Part shown: positions 47,755-57,958 of the stretch, piece by piece
Layout: each line of letters starts with the position of its first letter
Numbering within the stretch: the stretch's first letter is position 1
From: Pardosa pseudoannulata
Taxonomy: Eukaryota > Arthropoda > Arachnida > Araneae > Lycosidae
Assembly (NCBI GenBank): GCA_032207245.1
Contig: CM063506.1
Location: 42,234,471-42,298,470, forward strand
Direction: 5' to 3'
DNA length: 64,000 nucleotides
Program-made: the position numbers and the translations under genes
The notes under the pieces: generated by a model
Seen by the model: only the letters and a program-made list of their open reading frames with translations
The model's database searches: none
What the model was told of the DNA's origin: nothing

Positions 47755-48597
47755 TTGCATAAAACCCCTAAGACGGCCCGAGAAAATTCTCAGGGGTTTT
47801 CAAATCTTAAATGGAGGGCAAAAATTCCAGCGTCCTTTTGCTTTCCCCTTTTTAACACCTTAAATTGACCACTGGGGCTACAGTTTAAGCCCTCAGAGAA
47901 GGGGTCTAACCAATTATAATTCTATACTGTCCTAGCGGATAATTTACGAAATTTCCAAACAAAAAGAAGATGCACAATATCGGAGGCATATTATTTCTAG
48001 AGATTTTCCTACAGATTTTGACTGAGATGTTGACTCAGGTATTAAGGGACTTTTACTTATAATTTCATGCTAGCTAACCCCTCAGACTGTCTTGTCCCTA
48101 TAATGAAGTGGGAACCCGTCCTCCAACGTTCTGTTAATAAAGGTCGTTATAGGGAGTGTATGATGGGTGGTTTTGCAGTCATAACCAGAAACAAGACACC
48201 GTTTTAGTCACGAAAGACCTTTATTACCAGAGCGTCCGTCGGACGGGTTCCCACTTTATTGTAGGAACGGGACAAACTAAGACATTGGCTAACATGAAAA
48301 ATCGAAGTAAAAATCTGACTAAATAATTATCTCCTATAGCGAGCATCTTCTTTTTGCTCAGAATTTCCTAAATTGGCCGCTAGGGCACTATACAATTTTT
48401 ATTGGTTACACCCATTCCCTGAAAAGCAAAAAGACAAGGATTTTGCCTTTAGTTTTGAAAACCCCCGAAAATTTTCTGGTGCTGTAATGAAGGCTTTCGG
48501 TTATAACTCTACTTCGGCAAGATTGAACAATCACATTACGGGAAGTTAGTTCTCTGATAGTATATTTCTTAAGGGAAGCCTTCGGGGTTTTATACAA
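47755..48597. mobile_element. Foldback element, ~420-bp inverted arms
   Basis: The left end TTGCATAAAACCCCTAAG is the inverse of the right end (minus strand TTGTATAAAACCCCGAAG). The arms stay alignable almost to the centre: AATTTACGAAATTTC/AATTTAGGAAATTCT, AAAAAGAAGATGC, AGTGGGAACCCGTCC and TAATAAAGGTC occur in the left arm and inverted in the right arm. Only about 60 bases near 48150-48205 form the loop. Arms differ by many substitutions and small indels, so the structure is old. No target duplication was found. The frame 48406-48597 lies in the right arm. Two inverted LTR-like fragments are an alternative reading. Confidence 0.7.
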
Positions 48598-49015
48598 AAT
48601 CTCTACATTAGTTTACCAATTTAGTTTACTTTACGTTTACATATATATAAAGGCACTCCTCACTTTACGATCTATCCATTTAACGACCACTAGCACTCAC
48701 GACCAATCGAGTTTGGACCTGCAATTTGTGGAATCTGAGAAATACAGTATTTTACATGCATTAGAAACAATTAGAAAGATAGTTGGCATAATTACGCTGT
48801 TACGCTAATTTCGGAAAATATGCCGAAAAATAGTGAAATCCGTTTTTTATTTTAGGACTGATGTGTAAATCAGAATTTACTTCACATTTTCCGTAATGAC
48901 TACGGATAGTCTGTAGCAGTTGGAGAGTACGTATTTCGTAATAAAAAAATTTTGGCGCCTCCCTTGTCGATAGCGTATGCCTGCTGATGGAACAGGCCTC
49001 CGAGGGTTGAAAACC
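48598..49015. other. Sequence with a possible pogo-type terminus
   Basis: GGCACTCCTCACTTTACGAT at 48651 followed by TTAACGACC resembles one end of a pogo/Tigger-type MITE, but no matching second end was found. No gene is seen. Confidence 0.3.
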
Positions 49016-50165
49016 TGTATACTTAAAAAGTGTACTAAAATCTTACCGAATCATCGAATAAATATAAAAACTCTAGTCTAAATAAAGGGAGAGAAAAATT
49101 GATTTACCAATTTATAAGGTTGATCTCATTTTGGAAAAGTATTTAAAACTTTATGATTTTGATTATGTTTAAAAGCAAATTTGATTAGATTCTATATTAA
49201 TTAAACTGAAGAATCTTATTAATAACATAAAATTTTAAAAATACCTCTAAAGAAAAAACATTCTGTAAAATAAAAAATTCTACATAAAAAACATTCTATA
49301 GAAAAAAACAACAATCTCTTAAAAAAAGAAGAAAAAAAAACATTATTTAAACACCGTAGTTCTGATTCTAAAGTTTTTATATAATGTTTTATAGCAAAAC
49401 CTTTTGTTTATTTACTCTATAAATAAAACCTATTATTTACTGTAAAGATATGTTAGTATGATTTTATAATATTAATATTTATTTTGTTTACATATATATT
49501 TCTTTACAATAGAATACTTTTTCTTTAGAGATCTATTCTTTACTTTAGAATTTTTTTTTCTTTAGATACATGTGTTTTCAATAGAATTTTTATTCTTTAG
49601 ATACATGTATTTTTCGATAGAATGTTTTTTATTCTTTAATATATGTTTTTTCGATAGAGTGTTTTATTTTGTTTAGACATGTTTTTTCTATAGAAAGTTT
49701 TTTTAGATATATGTTTTTTCTATAGAATGTTTTTTCTTTAGATATATGTTTTTTCTATAGAATGTTTTTTCTTCAGATATATGTTTTTTCTATAGAATGT
49801 TTTTTCTTCAGATATATGTTTTTTCTATAGAATGTTTTTTCTTCAGATATATGTTTTTTCTATAGAATGTTTTTTCTTCAGATATATGTTTTTTCTATAG
49901 AATGTTTTTTCTTCAAAGGTATATTTTTAATGCAATAATTTTAATAATATTTTTGTAAGCAATAAAATTCTTCATTTTAATACAGAACCATATCAAACTA
50001 AGAATTTCAATATACTCAAAATTATAAAACCTCAAATACTTTTTCAAAATCAGATCAACAAACAAAATTGATAAAAATTTTCTTTAATTTTCTTTAAAAA
50101 AAAAACTAAAAGTTTAAATTTTACTCGATTATCCGGTAATTTGGTAGACTATACAATGTACACGT
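49016..50165. mobile_element. Foldback element enclosing a 35-bp minisatellite
   Basis: Left arm 49016-49320 and right arm about 49880-50165 are inverse and diverged: CTTACCGAATCATCGAATAAA at 49045 pairs with TTTACTCGATTATCCGGTAA, GTTGATCTCATTTTGGAAAAG at 49120 pairs with CTTTTTCAAAATCAGATCAAC, and ACCTCTAAAGAAAAAACATTC pairs with GAATGTTTTTTCTTCAAAGGT. The minisatellite 49540-49916 is made from the innermost arm sequence. Confidence 0.6.
49540..49916. repeat. 35-bp minisatellite, about 10 copies
   Basis: The unit GATATATGTTTTTTCTATAG + AATGTTTTTTCTTCA repeats at exactly 35-bp steps from 49741, with the last five units identical. Earlier units back to about 49540 are increasingly diverged. 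The polarity (diverged to uniform) suggests expansion at the right-hand edge. Confidence 0.95.
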
Positions 50166-50596
50166 CAACAGAAACATGATTATAACAGAAGTGAGATAGT
50201 GACCAATTACGCAGATTTTATCAACTTCTCACTGGAAAGATTTTAAAAATTAACGTAACTTTATTTTTATTAATTTTAAGGGGGTTCTTTTTATTATTTT
50301 AACATTTTGTACATTATGTATATTTATAACACCATGTACATTAGTATAATTTACATAAATACATATGGCTATGATATAATGAGATTATAAACAACCATGT
50401 ACAATTAAAGCATTACATAAACGGTCCAGACGACCGTATCAGGATGTGCAGATTTTAGCGAAATGGCAAACACTGATAAGCATTTTTCTCAACATTTAAA
50501 TTTAGCTAATTCATCGTTTTCCAAACATCCAAAATAGCAATTTTTTACAAACATATTGACACTCTAAATCGCTTAATCTGTAAGAAACTAAAATTT

Positions 50597-50600
<4 letters not shown>

Positions 50601-50645
<45 letters not shown>
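50601..50645. repeat. (TA)n microsatellite
   Basis: About 45 bases of TA dinucleotide. Confidence 0.95.
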
Positions 50646-50646
<1 letters not shown>

Positions 50647-50734
50647 GTAAAGTAAAAATCAAAAGATAACTTTTTAACTATCAAGTTCAGTAATTTTTAT
50701 CCATAAAAGAGTTAAGAAATCAAAAAAAAAAAAA

Positions 50735-50890
50735 TACCTATATAATAATAGCCTAAGTTGTCTGTCCGCGAATTTATGAAGCGGTTGTACCTGGAATAGA
50801 TACAGGCATCCATATTGGATTTTTTATGAGTTAGGGTTAACAAAATTCAAAGCGAGTTCGAAATACACCCCCTTTACGAGCGTTTAATGC
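50735..50890 (+). mobile_element. Helitron 5'-end fragment
   Basis: CTATATAATAATAGCCTAAG followed by TTGTCTGTCCG, CGAATTTATGAAGCGGTTG and CAAAGCGAG matches 51327-51450 closely. The matching 3' end with hairpin and CTAG was not found before the next copy starts. Confidence 0.7.
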
Positions 50891-51324
50891 TATTTATTCA
50901 AGCCTTATTCTCCCTCTAATTCTATACTAAACTCATTCTTGATAGGATGGTGTGAGCGGAGAGTAATATTTAAACTGGACTGTTTTTACTGAACACTGAT
51001 ATACTCTAATTAGTGCCTTCACCGTGTGTAGGCGTGGTACGCTCAGTAGTTTACTGCCCATTTGATCGTGATATTTCTCGAGTTGACGGTTCTGTCCCCG
51101 ATGCAGCCAAGTTTTTCTAAATGTCTAATTAGTTTAATATTTTCTGCTTTTTCTTTCAAATTCTTATTCCTAAAGTTGTTTTATTATTTTTAAAAGTTGT
51201 TTTACTATTTTTTCAACTTTTTATGATTTTTATTATTTTTATTTTATTAAATTCACCTATTGTTCTACGGATGTCCCTGGCCACATAAACATTTTATGTT
51301 TTGTATTCTTAAACTTTCTTTTCG
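50891..51324. other. Sequence with part of a dispersed repeat
   Basis: No gene recognised. 51266-51310 (CTACGGATGTCCCTGGCCAC) is the inverse of 40139-40180, so part of a shared dispersed repeat lies here. Confidence 0.4.
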
Positions 51325-51981
51325 TCATATAATAATAGCCTAAGTTATCTGTCCGTCTGGCCTCGAATTTATGAAGCGGTTGAATTTGGAATGGATAGAA
51401 CATCCATATTGGAGTTTTGATGAGTTAAGGTTAGCCAAATTCAAAGCGAGTAATGTTTATCTTTTCCTAAACTATAGATCCGATTCTAAAATAAATTGGT
51501 ATGAATAAGCTTCGTATCACTGCGAAAAATACTGTCATCTTTAAAACTTTCGAAATCCACCCTGTCTTCCTTTTCGAGCATTTAATGCCTTAATATCAAA
51601 CCCCATTTCAAGAGCAGGCAATTAAATTTCACAATTTATAACATAATAAATAGGTAAAAATAACTTTTTTTCTAGTATTATGACGTCATTCCTTTAACCA
51701 TCTCATTTAATCATTTATTTTAGATTATTTAAATATTATTTGCATTATTTCATACGTTTTATCACTAAACTTAGATTTTACGTAAATAATTTTCTTTTAT
51801 ATTTGGGTTAAATAATAGATTAGGTACATATGTGATAATTTTAATCGATTATTTTTGTTGAATAATAATTCTCAGACTAAAAGAAACAAACCATTTTTTT
51901 TTACCTGCCTCAAAGGGTACTTTACAATCCTGGAAAACTAAAAATTTTACTGATCCTGTCATATGACGGGCTATATGCTAG
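51325..51981 (+). mobile_element. Non-autonomous Helitron, 657 bp
   Basis: Starts TCATATAATAATAGCCTAAG and ends with the hairpin CCTGTCATATGACGGG then CTATATGCTAG, followed by T at 51982. The 3' end obeys the Helitron pattern (hairpin, short spacer, CTAG, host T). The base before the presumed 5' TC is G rather than A, so the 5' boundary may be off or mutated. Same family as the copies at 15998-16688, 35340-35504 and 50735-50890. Confidence 0.8.
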
Positions 51982-52976
51982 TTTCGAAATTAACAAATTC
52001 AGTAATTTTTTAACAAAATACAACAAAAATAATAAACTCATTAGAAGTACTCATTATCACTCATAATAAACTCATTTTTAGAAGGAATTAAAAAATTAAA
52101 AAGAATTTAGATACGAACAAATTCAATCATTTTTTAACAGAAAAATATCAAAATTAATAAACTTCAGTTTTATTTTTATAAATAAAGGAGTTTAAATTAA
52201 GAATATAATAAATTCCATTAAAAGGAATTTTTAAAACCGATTAACGGTGCCCACCATTTCGACTCTCCGACGACAGCCAACTGCAGTCAAGGAATTTTTC
52301 ACCGACATTTGTTGCGTAGCGATCCTGAAAATCTATCCCCCATTGCACAGTTTCCAAAGAATTCAAAAGAATTTAATAGTTTTCCGGAATCAGTGATGAG
52401 GGAGAGAGAATGTCTTTTCAAGTAAACGGGAAAAGTTGGTATGGCTATAATTAGCAGTTTAAGTTGGATGGAGAATTCGCTCTAGGCAGCTTGCATTTTA
52501 AAATAGCCCTCTTTCTCTTTCCATCCTGACGATTTCTGCGTTTACTTTAAAGAAATCGCCACATATGAGTATACCCCTTTAAACTCTTCCTATTGAGCAC
52601 GCATTAAACAAAGAGTATATTTACATCAGTAAAGAATAATATATCCTAAACTAAATATATTTTTAGGAATAAATCTTTATTTAAAAGTTATTGCTTTTTA
52701 TATACGAGGCACCGTCGTGCAATTAAAAACACACATAAAATTATCATTCATAAATATAGTTTAATTATTAATGATAATTTTACATCAAAGCCCTACTTTA
52801 ATCTACTTTTTAAACTGGTGTCACAGCACTTGTCGTCTTGTAAAACGAGCTTTAACTTCCACCTTCAAAGAAATCTGTCGTCGTTTTTGTGCTCCTTAGT
52901 CCCCACTTTCGTATTTAAGTATCTCACATTTATTTAAGTTTTGTCTTTACGACATTGAAATTATCATATGTATTTC
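51982..52976. other. AT-rich sequence, no recognisable gene
   Basis: No gene recognised; 52240-52330 is locally G+C-richer but matches nothing I know. Confidence 0.35.
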
Positions 52977-53010
52977 TGTATGTATGTATGTATGTATGTA
53001 TGTATGTATG

Positions 53011-53047
<37 letters not shown>

Positions 53048-53119
53048 GTATACTCTCTGTATGCATTTATATGTATTCTCTCTCCCCCCTCCCTGTATGT
53101 ATATATATATATGTATATA

Positions 53120-53187
<68 letters not shown>

Positions 53188-53267
53188 CGTGTGTGTGCAT
53201 AAACTCTCTCTTCCCCTCCCTGTATGTTTAGATATGTAAACTCTTTATTACACATATATATTGCATG

Positions 53268-53309
<42 letters not shown>

Positions 53310-53335
53310 TACATACATACATACATACATAGAGA
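52977..53335. repeat. Mirror-like compound microsatellite
   Basis: (TATG)n at 52978-53013, then (TA)n, two CTCTCTCCC-CTCCCTGTATG blocks (about 53078 and 53203), (TA)n, (TG)n, (TA)n and finally (ACAT)n at 53300-53330, the inverse of the first block. All the open frames here are repeat translations. Confidence 0.9.
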
Positions 53336-53383
53336 GAGGTAGAGAACAAGATGCATAAGCCCAGTAGTAGTCTTTATATCTAA

Positions 53384-53600
53384 CTAGCTGTTACCTGCCA
53401 AAGTTTAACGGCGAAATTTACTACAGCATATAAATGGAGGAGTAAATGTTTAGCTACTAGTCGATTACGCATTCTATTCCTGGAACTACAGTAAAATTTA
53501 TCGGAACTATTTACATCATATACTTGAAATAAATACTCAGTAAACCCATTGCTTAAACAAGTCAATTCTACGCTTCTTGAATATTCTCCATACATATATA
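53384..53600 (-). mobile_element. Possible Helitron 3' end
   Basis: On the minus strand, AAACTTTGGCAGGTAACAG ends in CTAG followed by host T. This resembles Helitron/Helentron 3' ends of the GCCGGGTACAGCTAGT type. The 5' TC end and hairpin are not clear. The minus-strand frame 53380-53595 (71 residues) runs through it and is not recognised. Confidence 0.35.
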
Positions 53601-53618
53601 GTAAATTTGCACATATAT

Positions 53619-53664
53619 ATTACTAATTTGTACCCCAGGAGAACCTGGGGTACAAATTAGTAAT
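53619..53664. repeat. Perfect 21-bp hairpin, 4-nt loop
   Basis: ATTACTAATTTGTACCCCAG + G (53619-53639), loop AGAA (53640-53643), then the exact reverse complement (53644-53664). It is a perfect stem of mixed composition, not a simple AT palindrome. Confidence 0.95.
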
Positions 53665-54165
53665 CTACAAGACTCATCACTAACAATAAAACTTTTACAA
53701 ACTGCCAACATTTTCCGGCTTTAGCTACCGTTCTCCATCTAAGCTGACAATGCATGTTTTCAGTATTGTAAATACAAACTGAAACTTCCATCAGCCTAAT
53801 ACAGGTTTAAATTTCCTCAAAACACAGAAAAATAGCGTTGTGCTCATAAAAAAAAATACACGCAAACTTTTCAAGCGAGAAGTAAACGCATGTGAAAATT
53901 GATTGTCGCTTTATGCAGAGAAATGCACCTATCGCACCGAACATGAATATTGCTCCCAGATGTAATGTGCATGCGAAGAAATCCAAAACAGCAAATCCCT
54001 CCTAATTAATAGTAATTGTTTTCATAAAAACTAACATTTATGCATCTTGAGGCAAAGTTTATTTTAACACTTCGCATTTATTTTTAGATTGATTATTTAT
54101 GTCAGGATTTGCAAATCAAGTCTTAATATGGTAAATTACATCTCTCTCTCTTACATTATGTATAT
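53665..54165. other. Sequence with no recognisable feature
   Basis: No coding homology, RNA gene or paired repeat is recognised. Confidence 0.35.
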
Positions 54166-54267
54166 ATCTGTGTGTGCATATGTATACACATATATATGTG
54201 TGTGTATGTGCATATATACATATAGGTGTGTGTATGTGTGTATAATATATATATATATATATATATT
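54166..54267. repeat. Compound TATG/TG/TA microsatellite
   Basis: ATATGTGTGTGTATGTG-type blocks ending in (TA)n. The open frame 54089-54280 passes through it. Confidence 0.95.
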
Positions 54268-54512
54268 AAGCATAGCGTAGCATGCCATGGTTCATGGATG
54301 TTACGTGATCGAAGGGGTGTAGACGTCGGCGAAAAGAATAAGATTTATCAAGAGAACTTTAGCAGCATCTTTATTTAGCAACGTACGATAGCAAAAAAAA
54401 AAAAAGAGGTTGTGCAGTTTTTTATAACTTAAGGGTTGCCACAGGTGTGAGAAAAGGAATGTGCTTAATCAGCAAAGTAGGATGGCTAGTTAATTTCGCT
54501 AATAGGAATGAT

Positions 54513-54543
54513 CGGCACCTTAACCAATCGGCCATCGTTCGGC
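54513..54543 (-). mobile_element. SINE-A 5'-end-only fragment
   Basis: TGCCGAACGATGGCCGATTG then GTTAAGGTGCC on the minus strand is the head of SINE-A including the A box. The B box and body are missing, so this copy is truncated on the 3' side, unlike the usual 5' truncation of retroposed copies. Confidence 0.75.
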
Positions 54544-55677
54544 AATTTTTTTTTTAATATAGGGGTTAGTAATTTTAGTTTAAGATTAAAGTATTAAATT
54601 TTTACAATACGCACGTGCGTGCGTGTATGTGCGTTAGTTGTAAAAAATATATTTCATTTAAAACCGAAATGAGAAAGATTGATGCTGTAGTTTCTTCTCA
54701 CAGACCGTTGAAAAAACGCATTGCGTTTTCAATAAATAGATGAGTATAAAACCCTACTTTTAATTACCTAATATTGTATGAATTTTTTAAAGATTATTAC
54801 TAATGAAACCACTATTAATATTAAAACTGTCATTTGGACCTGTATTTCCTACGCCAAATAAAATATATAAAATAACATTTTATTTTAAAAAAGCATGAAA
54901 ATGTAGTATCCTATTTCTATTGTAATATAACTACAAATGAGAAAAAATTCATTAGACTGAAGTAAAGAATCTGCGAGACTAATTACAATACCGTTGTAAT
55001 AGCTTTCTGTCGGAAAAGGGGGGATAAAAAAGTGAGTCTCCTGTAGTCAACTCCAGGACCTTCCCTCTCCCCTACACATCCATATTTGATGGGGATCTTG
55101 GTCATAATAATAATTCAGGGTACCTGTCCGTCTGGCGCCAGATTCCTGACTCACACGGGTATACACACGCTCCTGGCAAACCCGCGCTCTAATGAATTGT
55201 TGGGAACCCCATAATTAGCCGATATTCTAAAAATTGTGTTGAAACATTGTGAACCGTGACTCATTACCATGCATAATGAATATTATTCATCAGTTTCAGC
55301 TTACTTTACTTTACTTAATGCGCTTTGAAAACCATACTCGCACATACTTCCCGCATAAGAACAAAAAATAATTCAGTGTTATGGGTAAAAACATTGCTTC
55401 GCTAAAGGAGGGTAAAATGAAGAATAAAATAGATTCGGAAATAATCGATATATGAAAACTAAAGTAAAGCCAAAATATAGTAAATATATTTAAACAAAAG
55501 CAATGTGAAAAAAGAGCAAAAATTGAGCCTTTACTGTCTAGTATCCCTTTTTTAGAACAATGAATAATAGTTTACAGGAGTTTTATGTTTCTTTAGAATT
55601 TTTCTTTCTTAATAAAGGCAGATGGCAATTCTATAAACAAGGCGTGATCAGCCCAAAAGTCTCCGCTCCGGAAAAGG
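54544..55677. other. AT-rich sequence, possible Helitron 5' motif
   Basis: TAATAATAATTCAGGGTACC then TGTCCGTCTGGCGCC at 55107 resembles the 5' text of the Helitron family at 51325, but no 3' end follows. No gene is recognised. Confidence 0.35.
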
Positions 55678-56900
55678 GCCGAATGAAGACCTGCTTTTCG
55701 GCAAAGTTGGAAAAAAATCATAATTTTTTTTAAATAAAATAAATCAGATTTATTTGATTTAAATCAGATTTTTTTTTATTTAAATAGGATTTCTTTGATT
55801 TTTTCTGAATTCTAATTTTAATTGTTTTTATTTTTTTATTTAATTTTTTTATTTTTATTTATTTATTTTATATATTTAATTAATTTATTTATTTTTTTGC
55901 AATAGTTTGCAAAAAAGCAATAGTTTGCAATTTTTTGCAAAATAGTTTGTTATAAGTAACATCTTATCTATCTAGTATATTCTACACACTGATTACCTAA
56001 AATTAAATATATAAATTTTAATCTAAATACATTCCATTATTTTGTAATTTGATAGTGCAAACTAAATAAGTTGTAAATTTAAAGAACAAATTAAATATTC
56101 TTTTAATGCAAACTATTTATTTAAAAAAAAACATCACGATTATTTCAATATTTTTAAGCACCAAATTATTGCTTTAATTGTTTCAATAAAAACACTAGCT
56201 TTGATGCTTTATCCACTCCTCATTGGTTACGAAGGCTAGAATGAACAATACCAAAAGAAGAAAACTGTCATTCCATTCCAGCAGATGAAGCCACGGCTGT
56301 TGTTATTTATTTGGTAGGCAAACTGGATTTCAAATTCTGCAATACTCTCTTTACCTCCCATTACATAAAATGAATTCGACCAGTCATAATCAATCATTGT
56401 GCTACCCCTACTACATACTTTCTGATAACAACCCCTAAATTCTTAGAAAGCACATGCTATCTAATTACACTTATTTACTTAATGGTATTACTGTGCTGAT
56501 ACCCAATTCTCCTGTTTTTGAAATATAGGTTTTAAAAGAAGTGAAAAAAATGATTTAAATCAAGATTTAAATCAATTGATTTAAATCCTGCCAACCCTGC
56601 ACGGTACTCTATACTCTAGAACTCTATACTCTAGAACAAAAGGGCGCAGACTATAGAAAGTGACTATAGAAGCAGTTTTATAGAAAGTGAAAAAAAAAAT
56701 TTAAATCAATGATTTTTTCAAAAACAATCAACTGATTTAAATCATGCAACCCTTCTTTTCGGTACCGGAGTCGGCGGGTTCGAATCCCGCTTCTGGCATG
56801 GTTGTTCGCAGCCGTTCGGAATCAGCTTTAAACAGTAGGTCCCAGATTCATTAGTCCTCGTGTAGCAAAACAGTACATCGTAGCGCTCCAAACAAACCAA
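55678..56900 (+). mobile_element. SINE-A split by a hAT-like element
   Basis: The 5' part is GCCGAATGAAGACCTG + CTTTTCGG at 55678-55701. The 3' part resumes at 56755 with CTTTTCGGTACCGGAGTCGG, B box GGTTCGAATCCC, GTTCGCAGCCGTTCGGAATC, GTAGGTCCCAGATTCATTAG and GCGCTCCAAAC. CTTTTCGG is present on both sides because it is the hAT target duplication. About half of the A-box region is deleted. Confidence 0.8.
55702..56754. mobile_element. hAT-like element with perfect 8-bp TSD, 1053 bp
   Basis: Flanked by perfect direct repeats CTTTTCGG (55694-55701 and 56755-56762). The left end is CAAAGTTGG and the right end, on the minus strand, AAGGGTTGC. Subterminal GATTTAAATCA motifs are abundant at both ends (55740-55800 and 56550-56745). 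A second hAT-like terminus, CAGGGTTGGCAGGATTTAAATC on the minus strand, lies internally at 56578-56599, so the right end is doubled. No transposase is recognisable. Confidence 0.8.
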
Positions 56901-57068
56901 AATACTCTGCGGGATGCACTGAAAGTAATTTTAAGCCTGCTGGCTGTACTCTATGTGTGTGTACATATTTATTTATTTGAAATGAAAATTGAAAAGAATA
57001 AATTATAGCAAAAATCTTTGCATATAAATTAACAACAAAACAGTTAAATTGTAAAAATGCATAAACAA

Positions 57069-57194
57069 GACGGGGACATACTGCTTAAATCCGATTTCAA
57101 CCAAGTACACATATTTATGCCAGCAGCGAGATTCGAACCTACGAACTTCGGTTCCGAAAGGAAGTGCTCTACTATTCCGTCATCATCCGGCTAT
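57069..57194 (-). mobile_element. SINE-A, diverged
   Basis: On the minus strand: AGCCGGATGATGACGGAATAG, a decayed A box, CGGAACCGAAGTTCGTAGG, B box GGTTCGAATCTC, and ATCGGATTTAAGCAGTATG. The 3' tail is cut off near 57069. No direct repeat was found. Confidence 0.75.
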
Positions 57195-57313
57195 TAGTTA
57201 CAATATGTAGGGATAAAAGTTATTTTCCTGGATAGATTTATTATGTTTGCTTTCAACTCACTGCTTAAACTAAAGTCTGAACGGATACACATACTTGTTC
57301 TTGATTACAAATA

Positions 57314-57769
57314 CAGTAGAACCTCGATTAACCGAAACTCTTCGTCAACCGAAGTCGATTTCTTCACTTTTTTTCACTTTCTACTATCATCCAAAATTTT
57401 CTCTTTGCAAACTTGCAAATTTTTCCTTTTTCCTACATTCCTTTTGCATGTAAGTGATCCTTTCCAAGCTACGAAAGCAGATAAAAATTTTGGAATTCTC
57501 TTTTCTCGAATTCCTTCTCGCAAGCACAATTCTCGATATGAGTGTACTCTTCCCCACTTTCAAACATCCCTCTTCTAAACAAGAACACACTCCATTTCGA
57601 AATTTGGAAGGTCAAACTGCCGAGTCCCAGAACAATAGAATGGTATTGCACCAATGACGATACTAAATATTAAACTAGATGATTATTGATGAATTCTCTA
57701 TTATCCGAAAATTACGATTTTCCGAAGTAGGTTCGGTTCCAGTTACTTCGGATAATCGAGATTCTACTG
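57314..57769. mobile_element. pogo-like MITE, 456 bp, TA TSD
   Basis: The left end CAGTAGAACCTCGATTAACC and right end, on the minus strand, CAGTAGAATCTCGATTATCC match with two differences over 23 bases, and both are flanked by TA (57312-57313 and 57770-57771). The CAGTNGAACCTCGATTATCCG type of terminus is characteristic of the pogo/Tigger branch of Tc1/mariner. Internal open frames (57243-57657 on both strands) show no transposase or CENP-B-type motif, so the element is non-autonomous. Confidence 0.85.
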
Positions 57770-57819
57770 TATTTAAAATTTTAATCTTTTATAAGGTGAT
57801 AAATCTTTTGGCGATTTAA

Positions 57820-57958
57820 AACACTTCTACCCAAAGTAGGTGAAATTTTGGAAAACCCCCGATTGAAGAAATTTTAAAAATATATCTATATTCCCAAATA
57901 TTTTCTAGAACGCAAAATACCTTGAAAATTCCCCGATTTCCCAGATGTGTGGCCACCC
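57820..57958. mobile_element. hAT-like terminal fragment
   Basis: On the minus strand from 57958, AGGGTGGCCACACATCTGGG followed by AAATCGGGGAATTTTCAAGG resembles a hAT terminus with its subterminal GGAAA/GGGAATTTTC repeats; GGAAAACCCCCGATTG occurs inside at 57851. Only one end is visible. Confidence 0.4.

Noticed and set aside
54425..54460. hAT-like terminus AAGGGTTGCCACAGG
   Set aside because: A single short match with no partner end or target duplication.
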